NCBI GenBank assembly: GCA_903921725.1
Contig: CAIXRA010000068.1
Coordinates: 41,720 to 105,719, forward strand
Length of the DNA: 64,000 nt
Reading direction: 5' to 3'
Source of the DNA: an uncultured Lentisphaerota bacterium
GTDB taxonomy: Bacteria > Verrucomicrobiota > Lentisphaeria > Oligosphaerales > CAITYL01
The first letter of the stretch is position 1. Every line of letters begins with the position of its first letter. The notes beneath the pieces are model-generated. The model ran no database searches. It saw nothing but the letters and a program-made list of their open reading frames with translations, and was not told the DNA's origin. Made by a program: the position numbers and the translations under genes. Of the stretch, positions 42,982 to 53,692 are shown piece after piece.

Positions 42982-44037
42982 TCACGCCGGTTTCAGGATT
43001 TCCGCCATGGCGGAAAGCAGCGCCTCCATCTCCGCGTCGGTGCCGACGGTGATGCGGAGGAAGTCGCCGGTGCGGCCGCCGGGGAAATAGCGCACGAGGA
43101 TGCCGTTGGCGCGCAGCGCCTTGAACACGGAGGAGGCGGGTTGCGGCGTCCGCACGAAGAGGAAATTGGCGGCGGAAGGCACCGGCACGCAGCCGAGCTT
43201 CACGAGTGCGGCGGCGGCGCGGTCGCGCGTGGCGCAGATTGTCGCCGCTCCGGACTCGACGTACGCCCGGTCCTCCAGCGCCGCCAGCCCCGCCACCTGC
43301 TGGAGCATGCCGACGTTGTAGGAATCCTTCACCTTCATCATCTCGGCGGTCAGCTCCGGCCTCGCGTAACACCAGCCAAGGCGCAGGCCGGCCAGCGAAT
43401 AGCTCTTGGACATGGTGCGGGAGACGACCACATTGGGGAATTCCTTCACGAACTCCAGGCAGTTGTCCGGCGCAAAATCCGCATACGCCTCGTCGATCCA
43501 GACAATTCCCCTGAAATCGCGGCAGAGTCGCCGCATTTCCTCCTTCGGGAAGCTGTTGCCGGTCGGCGCATTGGGGCGCGCGACAAAAAACAAGGAGCAG
43601 CCCTCCGCCTGCGCCGCGGCGTCGGCGGGCATGCCGAAGTCGGCCGTCAGCGGAACCGTCACGCATTTCGCGCCCTGAAGGCCGGCAAGCACGGGGTAGA
43701 GGCTGTAGCTCGGCTCGAAGCAGGCGAGCGCGCCGCCGGCATCGACAAAGGCGCGCACCGCAATGGTCAGCAGGTCGTCGGAGCCGTTGCCGAACAGCAC
43801 CCACTCCGGGCCGGTTCCCGGCAGGAGGCCGGCGGCCTCACGGCGGAGCGCGGCGAAGACCGGATCGGGATAGAGCCGGAGGCGTTCCGGATCAAGGCCG
43901 CGCAGAGCGGCCGCCACCCGCGGCGACGGCGGGTACGGATTCTCGTTTGTGTTCAGCTTGACGTAGCGCCGGTCCCCGGGCTGCTCGCCCGGCGTGTACC
44001 CGGCCATTCTTGCGATCTCCGCACGGCAGTATTGCAT
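42982..44037 (-). CDS. hisC: Histidinol-phosphate aminotransferase
   Basis: A 351-residue fold-type I PLP enzyme of the histidine pathway that converts imidazole acetol phosphate to histidinol phosphate. Visible: YVKLNTNENPYPPSP near the N-terminus, LFGNGSDDLLTIAVRAF for PLP phosphate contacts, the Asp in VWIDEAYADF, the PLP lysine in SRTMSKSYSLAGLRLGW and the substrate-binding arginine in DFLRITVGT. The subfamily is the small HisC2/COG0079 type, which also includes phenylalanine- and aromatic-amino-acid transaminases, so relaxed specificity is possible. No other his gene is nearby. ATG 44037 is the natural start. Confidence 0.92.
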   Translation of the reverse strand: MQYCRAEIARMAGYTPGEQPGDRRYVKLNTNENPYPPSPRVAAALRGLDPERLRLYPDPVFAALRREAAGLLPGTGPEWVLFGNGSDDLLTIAVRAFVDAGGALACFEPSYSLYPVLAGLQGAKCVTVPLTADFGMPADAAAQAEGCSLFFVARPNAPTGNSFPKEEMRRLCRDFRGIVWIDEAYADFAPDNCLEFVKEFPNVVVSRTMSKSYSLAGLRLGWCYARPELTAEMMKVKDSYNVGMLQQVAGLAALEDRAYVESGAATICATRDRAAAALVKLGCVPVPSAANFLFVRTPQPASSVFKALRANGILVRYFPGGRTGDFLRITVGTDAEMEALLSAMAEILKPA

Positions 44038-44123
44038 GGGATGGCCCCTCCAGATTCAGGAAACGTCCACCATATCCGGCGGCGGCGGCTTTGCAAGGAT
44101 GCCGCCCCACCCCCGGGAAAGAC

Positions 44124-44154
44124 AAAACCCCGCAGCGCCTTCGCCGCGGGGTCT
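44124..44154 (-). terminator. Terminator of hppA
   Basis: On the minus strand ACCCCGC and GCGGGGT arms enclose a GGCGAAGGC loop region, followed by TTTTGTCTTTCC, about 30 bp past the hppA stop. Confidence 0.7.
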
Positions 44155-44182
44155 TGGTTGAAGCCGCTTGCGCGGATTGGGT

Positions 44183-46717
<2,535 letters not shown>

Positions 46718-46841
46718 GGTTCCTGCCTTCCTTTTCTGTTGCCTTGCTTCTGCTTCTGGTCTGATAAAAAATTCAGACGTTTTTACCTTGCCCGCCGGAC
46801 GCAGCGACGCAGCCTTGTCCGGAAATGACAAATTTTGTCCT

Positions 46842-46869
46842 AATAAATAGCCTGTTTCCCAAAATTCAA
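46842..46869 (-). promoter_or_regulatory. Candidate promoter of hppA
   Basis: On the minus strand TTGAAT, a 16-bp spacer and TTATTA, about 125 nt upstream of the GTG start. Confidence 0.45.
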
Positions 46870-47028
46870 GCCATTCCGGCGAAAAAAACTACCCCGAAGC
46901 GTATAGTACCGAGCTTCCAGGACGGCCTCAAATCCCCGCTCCGCCCGTGGGAGCACAAGCACTGAAACTTGTGCCGCAAACTCCGCGAAAAAACTCGCGA
47001 TTCACCGCCATGCATTCCATCCACCACC

Positions 47029-47787
47029 ATGAACATACAACCGCTTTTACAGACGCAGCCACCCGCGACAAGCCGCCTCCATCCCTGGCTGGCCATCGCG
47101 CCGGAGTTCGCCGCCGCCCTGCCCGCGTTCGGAATCCGGACGCAGGACGACCTGTTTTCCCATGACGCCGGCGCGCACAAAATCTCCTGGAGCGAAAACA
47201 GCGTGGTCTGGAAAATCGACTCGGCGGACGCCGATGCCGGTTCCATCATCTACAAGCGCTATTTCTACACCAGCACCCGCTACGCCGGCCGCCTCAGCCG
47301 CTCCACCGTGGAATGCCTCAACTTCTTGGCATGGAAGCGCCTCGGAATCCCCGGCCCCGAAACCCTGGCCGTGGGGGAGATCCGCCGCTGCGGACTGCTC
47401 CGCCAGGCCGTCATTGTCACGCGCTTCATCCCCGGTTGCATCACGCTGGCCGAGTATTGCAGGAGCCCCGGGTTCCAGCAGGACGCGGCCCGCCGCGGCT
47501 GTGTTCTGGAACAGGCCGCCACCCTGGCCGGACGCGCCCACGCCAAGGGCTTCTTCCACCGCGACCTGAAGCTGCGCAACATCCTGGTGCAGCATCCCGG
47601 CGGAGCGGAGTCCCCGCACGTGTTCTGGATCGACTGCCCGCGCGGCGGCTTCCACCGCCTGGACCGGCGACGCCTCGCCAAAGCCGACCTCGCCGATATG
47701 GGCAAACTGCTCTATCCCGCCATCACGGAGGAGGAACGCCAGCAATTCCTCGAAGCCTACGCCCGCGCAAAAGCAGCGCGGGCCTGA
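47029..47787 (+). CDS. Lipopolysaccharide kinase-like protein (WaaP/InaA/Kdo-kinase type)
   Basis: A 252-residue protein-kinase-fold enzyme. The catalytic loop reads FFHRDLKLRNILVQ (HRDLKxxN), preceded by the helix HAKGFF; the metal loop DCPRG replaces DFG, as in the LPS heptose/Kdo-kinase group. GSIIYKRYFYTSTRYAG near the N-terminus carries the ATP-binding lysine. The likely role is phosphorylation of a lipid A core sugar in the outer membrane precursor, on the inner face of the inner membrane. ATG 47029 was chosen over the frame from 46969, which lacks a plausible start context. No LPS genes flank it, so the substrate remains inferred. Confidence 0.8.
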   Translation: MNIQPLLQTQPPATSRLHPWLAIAPEFAAALPAFGIRTQDDLFSHDAGAHKISWSENSVVWKIDSADADAGSIIYKRYFYTSTRYAGRLSRSTVECLNFLAWKRLGIPGPETLAVGEIRRCGLLRQAVIVTRFIPGCITLAEYCRSPGFQQDAARRGCVLEQAATLAGRAHAKGFFHRDLKLRNILVQHPGGAESPHVFWIDCPRGGFHRLDRRRLAKADLADMGKLLYPAITEEERQQFLEAYARAKAARA

Positions 47788-47918
47788 CCGCAGATTTCAA
47801 GGCCGTTCAAAGCCGTTTGGATGTTTGGATTGGCGTTCTTTCCATCCGTCTTTCCGTTCTTCCGTTTCCACGGCCGACGTTTTCCGGCGCTTCCGCGGGA
47901 GGCGGCCATTGCCCAAAG

Positions 47919-49340
47919 TCACGTCCCCTCGCCGGGAGTTGCGGACTCCGCGTGGCGGACGGCGCGGACCAGGGCCCAGCCGAGCGCGAGCACGACCAGC
48001 GCGATGATGCCGCCGAAGACGAGTTTTTTGGCGAAGAACGCATGCCATTTCCCGCCCCCGCTTCGGGGCGTGCAACCGGGGTTCGCCTTCTCCGGACCGG
48101 CCGTCCAAACCGCCGGCTGGAAATCCTGCCGGAGCTGGCCCAGCACCGCGGCGGCGTCATACTCGGGCGGCTGCATGGATGGCGCTCCGTAATAGAGGAC
48201 ATGCGGTGTTGCGGACTCCGCTAGGAACACGGCGCGGTAGACGTTGCCGCTGCCGGACACGCCGGTGATGGTCAGCGGCGGGTTGTCGCCGTCGTGGATG
48301 ACCAGACGGTACCCGGCGGCCCGGGTTTCGGGGAATGCGACGGTCAGCGAGGAACGGTGGACTGTGCGGAAAGAGAGGTCGGAAACCGCGCCGGCGGCAA
48401 TCGTGCGCCATTCATCCCCGGCCGTGGGCGCCCAGTCCTCCTCGCCGCCGGGCGCGCGGCGGATCTGGACCGTGACGGCGCGGCGGAAGTTCATGCTGTC
48501 CGTGGCGAGCCGTAGCGCGGTCAGCGGCTCCCGCCGGGTCTTCACTTCGATGATGGTGGTCTTTTCCTTCGGGTTGCGGGTGACGGTGAAACCGGCGGCG
48601 GGATAATCCCGCTTCACGTCCGCCTTGAACTCATCGACGGTGCGGTTTTTCCAGAAGCGGACGTCGTCCATGCGGAACGGGCGCGTCTCGACGGTGGTTT
48701 TCTGGATCTCGCTCTCGGCTTTTCCCTGGCGGAACTCGCGCGTCAACTCCAGAATCGGCGCGGTCTTGGCGTCGTCGGCGCGGAAGATTTCGAGCTTGAC
48801 GAAGCGGGTGGTCGCGGGTGCGGGGAAGGCCGCCTCGCGCTGCGCGACGTCCATGTAGCGCGTGTAGTCGAAGAGCTGCGCCTCGGGCAGGAGCGCGCTC
48901 CAGGCCGCGCCGTCCGCGCTGGTGGAAACGCGGAGCGTCCGCTCATAGTCGCGCAGCGGCGTGAGGATCTCCAGACCGTCGGCGCGCGGGTTGTCGCCGA
49001 GAAGCTCGAAGACGACCTCGATGCGGTTGCCGGCGTCCTCGCGGAAGGAGAACCGGCGGGCGGACTGGATTTCGCGGACCGTGCGGGGGCGGCTTTCGGT
49101 CACGCGCTCGGTAATGTGAGGGACGGCGGTGCCGGCGCGGAAGACGCGCAGGTCGCCGAGGTCGTCCCGGCTCGCGGCGTACAGCTCGGGGTCGAGCACG
49201 GCGGCGGCGATCGAGCGCCCCTCCGTGCCGGCGGGCGGTGCCAGCTCCTTCATCCGGCTGAACTCCGACGGATCGGCCGCCCGCGCGGAAAGCCCCGCCG
49301 CGCACAGGAGGACGGAAAGGATGGTCGTGTTGTGCCGCAT
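47919..49340 (-). CDS. DUF3999 family envelope protein
   Basis: A 473-residue exported protein. A signal peptide (TTILSVLLCAAGLSARA) is followed by a beta-rich region: KELAPPAGTEGRSIAAAVLD, FRAGTAVPHITERVTESRPR and TPLRDYERTLRVSTSADGAAW, the DUF3999 layout. One transmembrane helix near the C-terminus (VFGGIIALVVLALGWALV) anchors it. The DUF2339 gene 173 bp upstream on the same strand is the usual partner, and the pair is widespread with no known function; both are envelope proteins. The motif GCGGACTCCGC occurs twice inside this gene (47941 and 48211). Confidence 0.83.
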   Translation of the reverse strand: MRHNTTILSVLLCAAGLSARAADPSEFSRMKELAPPAGTEGRSIAAAVLDPELYAASRDDLGDLRVFRAGTAVPHITERVTESRPRTVREIQSARRFSFREDAGNRIEVVFELLGDNPRADGLEILTPLRDYERTLRVSTSADGAAWSALLPEAQLFDYTRYMDVAQREAAFPAPATTRFVKLEIFRADDAKTAPILELTREFRQGKAESEIQKTTVETRPFRMDDVRFWKNRTVDEFKADVKRDYPAAGFTVTRNPKEKTTIIEVKTRREPLTALRLATDSMNFRRAVTVQIRRAPGGEEDWAPTAGDEWRTIAAGAVSDLSFRTVHRSSLTVAFPETRAAGYRLVIHDGDNPPLTITGVSGSGNVYRAVFLAESATPHVLYYGAPSMQPPEYDAAAVLGQLRQDFQPAVWTAGPEKANPGCTPRSGGGKWHAFFAKKLVFGGIIALVVLALGWALVRAVRHAESATPGEGT

Positions 49341-49353
49341 GGTTGAACCTCAT

Positions 49354-49492
49354 GTTTGTAGTCCCGCGCTTCAGGCGGCGTGGCGTGGCCTATGGCACTG
49401 GTGCCAAATCGGAAGATTCGCAGGTTTGGATGTGGTTGCGGACCGATTTCCGTGGAATTATGCGCGGCCGCCCAAGGCGCGGGACTACAAAC
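49354..49492. repeat. 139-bp element with 26-bp terminal inverted repeats
   Basis: The left arm begins GTTTGTAGTCCCGCGCTTCA (49354 on) and ends GGCGGC at 49379. The right arm (49467-49492) is its reverse complement at 23 of 26 positions. The interior is not coding. It fills most of the space between the DUF2339 and DUF3999 genes. A related half copy is at 1521-1546. It has the form of a MITE or a REP-derived element; no transposase is present. Confidence 0.85.
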
Positions 49493-49513
49493 AAAATCGC
49501 CAGCCCTGAACCC

Positions 49514-52045
49514 TCACTCCTCCGGCCGGTCGGCGGCCTCAAACTTTTGCTGATATTTCTGGTAGAACACCGAACCGGCGAACATGGCGATGCCGATCAG
49601 CGCCAGCACCAGCACGCGGAATATCTGTTCCATGTGCCGCAAATCGTTGAAATAGAGCTTGCCCGCGACGACCGCGAAGAGCGCCAGCCCCGCGAAGCGC
49701 AGGGTGCGCACCCCCTTCACGATGCCGGCGAAGACCATGGAGAGCGCAAACGCGGCCCATAGCATCGAAACGCCGCCGGGACGCAACGACGGCTGATACT
49801 CGCGCAGCGCCGAACTCGTCTCCAGCGTGAGGTAGATGAAGAGCAGCCCGAGCGCCAGCACGCCGATGAAGACGCCGCCCCTCCGCATCTCGGAGGCGGA
49901 GCTCCCGCCCAGCATCCGGAAGCCGACGGCGAAGAAAGCCACGACCAGCCCGAAATCGAAGAACCGGATCAGCGCGTCCGCCGCGCAGTACGCACCTTCG
50001 TAGCCGAAGCAGGCCATCGACGGCCCCCATACATCCAGGTCCACGGCCAGCAGCTTGAGCCCCGTCAGCACGCAGAGGCCGACCAGCAGCCCTAGGCGCC
50101 AGGCCGACGGCAGCCGCCGCAGCGAAACCAGCAGCACGCCGCATGCCGCCACCCAGACCAGCGTCAGCGACGGTACGCGCAGCGGACGATAGAACAGGTC
50201 AAACATCTGGTACAGCTCGAACTGGAGGTACACGAACAGCAGCACGCCGACAACGCCCAGCGCGACGACGCCGGCAACGCCGACAACCGGTCCGGCAGGC
50301 AGGTCGTTCACCGGCTCGACCGCGAGGCCGGACGGCGCTGGCTGCGAGCGCGACAGGGACCAGGATCCCGCAAAACAGGCGATTGGGATGCCGAACTGCG
50401 CTAGGCGCTCGCCCAGCATCAGGAGATAGTCGCCGGCCGCCAGTCCCGGCTGCACACCATTCCCAAACTCACGGTGCAGGTCGAGCCCGAAGCGCGCCAG
50501 CACCAGAAGGAACACGATGTTCGACAACCCCTGCAGGAAGCGGCTGCCGATGCGCCCCCCCATCCAGCACATCACCAGCGCCAGCACCGCCCAGCTCGCC
50601 GTGATCCAGCCGCCGGAGAGCAGCAGCGGCACCGTCACCGTCAGGAAGAATGCCGCCAAGCCGAGGAAGCAGAACAGCAGCGGGCGGTCCTTCATGCGGC
50701 GCGCCAGGAAGAAGTAGGCGTGGCCGATGTAGAACACGCTCAGCGCCAGCGTCAGCGCCGCGACCCATTCGCGCCCGAACTGCGGCTCGATGAGTTCGTA
50801 GCCGCCGTAAAACACCACGGCCGCGTTGGCCAGCAGCGCCATAATCTCGATCAGCGAGGAGGACTCGCGGCGGTGCAGGTTGTACGCAAACATCACGGTC
50901 GAGAACAGCGCGAAGAACGCCGCCAGGAACGGGAAGACCGTCCAGAATTTCTCCGGCGCATAGAATCCCGGCTGGTGCACGGAGCCGAAGAACAGCACGT
51001 AGGTGCAGACCATCGCCAGGATGTTCAGCAGGTGCCACTGCCGCAGCCGCGCGATGCCGAGCACGCCGACCCCGAGCAACAGCAGGTAGCTGAACAGCCC
51101 GATGAAATTTTCCACCCCGGTGCTGAGCATGACCGGTGTGCCGAAACCGCCGAGGATGCCGAGGATCGCGATGAACGGCGAGTTGAAGCGCACCGCGATG
51201 ACCCCGGCCGCCAGCGTGACCAGCGCCATCAGCCCGAACGCCACCGGCATCGGGACCAGCTTGTACATGGAAAAGCTGGCGAACAGCCCGAAATAGAGCA
51301 CGGCCAGCCCGCCGCCGATCAGCCCCTGCGCCGCGATATGATAACGTTTGTTCAGCAGCGGCAGACCGCCGGCGACCATCCCCGCGCCGGCCAGCAGGCT
51401 GAGCGCCACGCGCCCTGCCGGACCGAGGATTCCCTTGTCAATCGAATATTTCAGGCCGATACCGACGGCGACGACCACCAGCAGAACCGCCGCGCGCATG
51501 AGCCAGGTTGTGGCCACCGCCTGCTCCATGGACATCCCCGGACGACGGAACTCTTCGCCGACGACCAGCCAGTTCCAGACACGGGAAAGAATCTTTTTCG
51601 CCGCCAGTTCGAACGCGCCGGCATCCGGTTCGGCGGCGGCAGCCTGTGCAGACGGCGCAACGGGGCGGACGGCAGGCGCGGCGGCAGGGGGCGCGGCGAT
51701 GACCGGCGGCAAGGCGGGCGGCAGTTTCGGATCCGGCGCCGGCACGGCAACGGCGGCGACTTGGGAAACGGACGGTGTCAGCTTGGCCGCGCCTTCGGCG
51801 CAAACAGTTTTTGCGGACTCAGCGGCGCTCTTTACCGCAGGCGCGGCGGGGGTCTGGACCGTACCGATCTTTGCTTCCAGTTCGCGGACGCGGACCATCA
51901 GGCTGCAATGCCGGTCCTGTTCATCCTGGCGCTGCTCCTCCTGCGCCGACCGGATGCGAAAAAGCATCACCAGCGACCAGACGGGCAACGCCAGCAGGAT
52001 GCCAAGGACAATGATTACCAACCCGACAATTGCCGCTTCGTCCAT
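49514..52045 (-). CDS. DUF2339 family multi-pass membrane protein
   Basis: An 843-residue protein with more than 20 hydrophobic helices. The N-terminus is a signal-anchor (IVGLVIIVLGILLALPVWSL) followed by a coiled coil (QEEQRQDEQDRHCSLMVRVR), a Pro/Ala-rich linker and LAAKKILSRVWNWLVVGEEF with the family's WNW-like segment. The helical core contains YHIAAQGLIGGGLAVLYFGL and FNSPFIAILGILGGFGTPVM, characteristic of DUF2339. ATG 52045 has an AGAAGGAG site. It sits before a DUF3999 gene, its usual partner, although here a repeat element separates the two. A role in the envelope is inferred from the topology alone. Confidence 0.87.
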   Translation of the reverse strand: MDEAAIVGLVIIVLGILLALPVWSLVMLFRIRSAQEEQRQDEQDRHCSLMVRVRELEAKIGTVQTPAAPAVKSAAESAKTVCAEGAAKLTPSVSQVAAVAVPAPDPKLPPALPPVIAAPPAAAPAVRPVAPSAQAAAAEPDAGAFELAAKKILSRVWNWLVVGEEFRRPGMSMEQAVATTWLMRAAVLLVVVAVGIGLKYSIDKGILGPAGRVALSLLAGAGMVAGGLPLLNKRYHIAAQGLIGGGLAVLYFGLFASFSMYKLVPMPVAFGLMALVTLAAGVIAVRFNSPFIAILGILGGFGTPVMLSTGVENFIGLFSYLLLLGVGVLGIARLRQWHLLNILAMVCTYVLFFGSVHQPGFYAPEKFWTVFPFLAAFFALFSTVMFAYNLHRRESSSLIEIMALLANAAVVFYGGYELIEPQFGREWVAALTLALSVFYIGHAYFFLARRMKDRPLLFCFLGLAAFFLTVTVPLLLSGGWITASWAVLALVMCWMGGRIGSRFLQGLSNIVFLLVLARFGLDLHREFGNGVQPGLAAGDYLLMLGERLAQFGIPIACFAGSWSLSRSQPAPSGLAVEPVNDLPAGPVVGVAGVVALGVVGVLLFVYLQFELYQMFDLFYRPLRVPSLTLVWVAACGVLLVSLRRLPSAWRLGLLVGLCVLTGLKLLAVDLDVWGPSMACFGYEGAYCAADALIRFFDFGLVVAFFAVGFRMLGGSSASEMRRGGVFIGVLALGLLFIYLTLETSSALREYQPSLRPGGVSMLWAAFALSMVFAGIVKGVRTLRFAGLALFAVVAGKLYFNDLRHMEQIFRVLVLALIGIAMFAGSVFYQKYQQKFEAADRPEE

Positions 52046-52199
52046 AAGAAGGCTCCTTCTGTTTTGACCATGGCCGGGTCGCCTCACGAAACGCATTCGG
52101 CTCTTTTTCGCCGGATGGCGGGCGCCGCCGGCGGGCTGGCGGTACTGTAACACGCCCCGCGCCATAACCGCCACCTTCGCCTGCCCCTACCATACCATT

Positions 52200-52226
52200 A
52201 AAACAACTGTTTTCAACAGGTGTTTT
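52200..52226. repeat. Near-perfect palindrome in a divergent promoter region
   Basis: AAAACAACTGTT (52200-52211) and AACAGGTGTTTT (52215-52226) pair at 11 of 12 positions. It is 21 bp upstream of the -35 of the lipoprotein promoter and 155 bp from the DUF2339 start, so it could be an operator or a terminator hairpin. Confidence 0.55.
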
Positions 52227-52246
52227 TATGTCCCGCGCCGGAATGG

Positions 52247-52274
52247 TTGACATTTTGGAAAAAACGGCTACTCT
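52247..52274 (+). promoter_or_regulatory. Promoter of the small lipoprotein gene
   Basis: Consensus TTGACA, a 16-bp spacer and TACTCT. The leader to ATG 52358 is about 75 nt and contains a good AAAAGGAGAG ribosome site. Confidence 0.7.
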
Positions 52275-52357
52275 CTTGTTGTCAGGGATACGGTTAGGGC
52301 GAATGTAGATTTGCCCGACCCAATGCCGGTTCAACCGAAAAAAGGAGAGATGTCATC

Positions 52358-52546
52358 ATGAAACAGCTAATCCTCGTCTGTGCCGCCGTTGCCGCCCTTG
52401 CCGCTTTCGGGTGCAGGGAAAAGACCGCCGCTGAAAAGCTTCAGGATGCCGCCGCCCAGGCCCAGAAGGACGCCGCCACCCAGGTTGACGCCGCAAAGAA
52501 GGCAGCCGCGGACGTCAAGCTTCCCGAAGCGCCGAAGGCCCCGTAA
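52358..52546 (+). CDS. Small lipoprotein with helical charged body
   Basis: A 62-residue protein: signal MKQLILVCAAVAALAAF, lipobox LAAFGC with Cys19, then REKTAAEKLQDAAAQAQKDA, an Ala/Lys/Glu-rich helix reminiscent of murein-type lipoproteins, and a Pro-rich end VKLPEAPKAP. It is a single gene between a consensus promoter and a strong terminator. Its role is unknown. An Lpp-like structural lipoprotein is possible, but it lacks a C-terminal Lys that would link to peptidoglycan as in Lpp, and there is no heptad pattern strong enough to be sure. Confidence 0.8.
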   Translation: MKQLILVCAAVAALAAFGCREKTAAEKLQDAAAQAQKDAATQVDAAKKAAADVKLPEAPKAP

Positions 52547-52573
52547 CCGTCCCGGGCACCAAGTACAACAAAA

Positions 52574-52613
52574 ACGGCGGCGGAGAGTGATCTCCGTCGC
52601 CGTTCTGCTTTTT
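52574..52613 (+). terminator. Terminator of the small lipoprotein gene
   Basis: ACGGCGGCGGAGA and TCTCCGTCGCCGT form a 13-bp stem with one G-T wobble, loop GTGA, followed by TCTGCTTTTT. Confidence 0.85.
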
Positions 52614-52649
52614 CCGGCCTGCGTGCAGCCGGTTTCAAGGCACAAAAAA

Positions 52650-52725
52650 TGGAGCGAGCGAAGGGACTCGAACCCTCGACAGCCACCTTGGCAAGGTGGC
52701 GCTCTACCAACTGAGCTACGCTCGC
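52650..52725 (-). tRNA. tRNA-Gly (GCC)
   Basis: On the minus strand acceptor GCGAGCG pairs with CGCTCGC, D arm TAGCTCAGTTGGTAGAGC, anticodon stem CCACC/GGTGG with loop TTGCCAA (anticodon GCC), T arm with GGTTCGAGT. T is the discriminator, and CCA is encoded. Confidence 0.95.
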
Positions 52726-52747
52726 ACCGGGAAAACAAAACGTTGAT

Positions 52748-52775
52748 ACAATAGCGGCCGAATCAGACTCTGCAA
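52748..52775 (-). promoter_or_regulatory. Promoter of tRNA-Gly
   Basis: On the minus strand TTGCAG, a 16-bp spacer and TATTGT, ending 22 bp from the tRNA 5-prime end. Confidence 0.6.
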
Positions 52776-52885
52776 GCGGTTTTCTGACTTTTTTCCAGCC
52801 TGGCTGGCGGCTGTTTGCGGATTGCGCAAAACCGGTTACAGTCCGTCCCGTTGATTCACCTTCACCGCCAGGGAGCCGCCCGCCC

Positions 52886-53164
52886 GTGCCTGTCCATCCG
52901 CCCATCAAGCATGCCGACCGTCTTCCCGCCTCCGCACGGCAGCAGAAAGCCGTGCGCTATATCGGCGCCAGCGGCTACCGCCGCTTCTCCGCGGAAAAGC
53001 GGAACGCCGACCGTTCCCTCGCCGCCGAAACCTGGCTGGCCATCGTCGCCGCAATCATGGGGTCGCTGATTCTGCTGGGGGTCTTGCAGGAGAGCCGTTC
53101 GGCGCAAAAGGAAAAGCCGGCGGCGTCCGCTTCCGCAGCGTCCGCGCCGGCCCCCTCCCGCTGA
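52886..53164 (+). CDS. Possible small single-pass membrane protein
   Basis: A 92-residue frame opening with GTG. Its middle is a clear transmembrane helix (ETWLAIVAAIMGSLILLGVL) preceded by a basic stretch (YRRFSAEKRNADRSLAA), and the tail is Ala/Ser/Pro-rich (ASASAASAPAPSR). A weak AGGGAG site lies 11 nt ahead. It lies between tRNA-Gly and the small basic protein gene. I recognise no family. The hydrophobic segment and the positive-inside pattern favour a real protein, but the size and the GTG start keep confidence low. Confidence 0.45.
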   Translation: MPVHPPIKHADRLPASARQQKAVRYIGASGYRRFSAEKRNADRSLAAETWLAIVAAIMGSLILLGVLQESRSAQKEKPAASASAASAPAPSR

Positions 53165-53182
53165 ATCCCCTCCGAAAGCATC

Positions 53183-53255
53183 AACGTCCAACATTCCGGC
53201 ACCGGCCATGGCATCCGGCTTTCCGGAAGGCGGCGGGGGCGAAAGGTTGGACGTT
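53183..53255. repeat. Inverted repeat between the GTG gene and the small basic protein gene
   Basis: AACGTCCAAC (53183-53192) and GTTGGACGTT (53246-53255) are exact complements enclosing 53 bp that hold further short palindromes such as TTCCGGAA. It could be a terminator region shared by two convergent genes or a REP-like element. Confidence 0.6.
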
Positions 53256-53280
53256 AGGCGTCAGGAACGGCTGAAATGAA

Positions 53281-53433
53281 TCAGCCGACCTTGGTCTTCG
53301 GCAGGTTCCAGACCTTCTGGCCATCCTTGAACTTGCCCTGCTTCTTAAGGACGTCGATGCGCTCGAAGCGCTTGAGGACGTTGCGCTTGACCGCGATCGT
53401 TTCGTTGCTGCGCAGGCTGGAGTGAATGGACAT
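53281..53433 (-). CDS. PVC-type small basic protein (TIGR04137 family)
   Basis: A 50-residue, strongly basic protein: MSIHSSLRSNETIAVKRNVL followed by KRFERIDVLKKQGKFKDGQK and ending WNLPKTKVG. The block IxVKRNVLKRFERIxxLKKxG is the fingerprint of a small family known only from Planctomycetes, Verrucomicrobia, Chlamydiae and relatives, thought to be ribosome-associated from its size and charge but not proved. It is the best taxonomic marker in the window. ATG 53433 has an AAGGAG site, and a promoter lies about 50 bp further upstream. The longer frame to 53550 does not match the family. Confidence 0.9.
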   Translation of the reverse strand: MSIHSSLRSNETIAVKRNVLKRFERIDVLKKQGKFKDGQKVWNLPKTKVG

Positions 53434-53476
53434 GGCGTGTATCTCCTTGATCTTAAAATTCAAAAATGAACTGCAT

Positions 53477-53504
53477 AATATCACCCGCCGGAAACGGTTT
53501 GCAA
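53477..53504 (-). promoter_or_regulatory. Promoter of the small basic protein gene
   Basis: On the minus strand TTGCAA, a 16-bp spacer and GATATT. An alternative -10, TATTAT, would give an 18-bp spacer. Confidence 0.5.
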
Positions 53505-53692
53505 GCCGTTGCACCCCGCGGGCACCAGGGGGCGCCAGGGAGGGGTACATTATACCGCTGGCACCCGCACCCGAGACTCAGAACACGGGACACGTCCCCC
53601 TGGGGCCTGGGTCCGGGGTCCAGAGTGCAATACACCCGGCCCTAACGCACACCGCGATTCGCTTGTCGCGATCGTCTTTTCGGGAAAACCAC

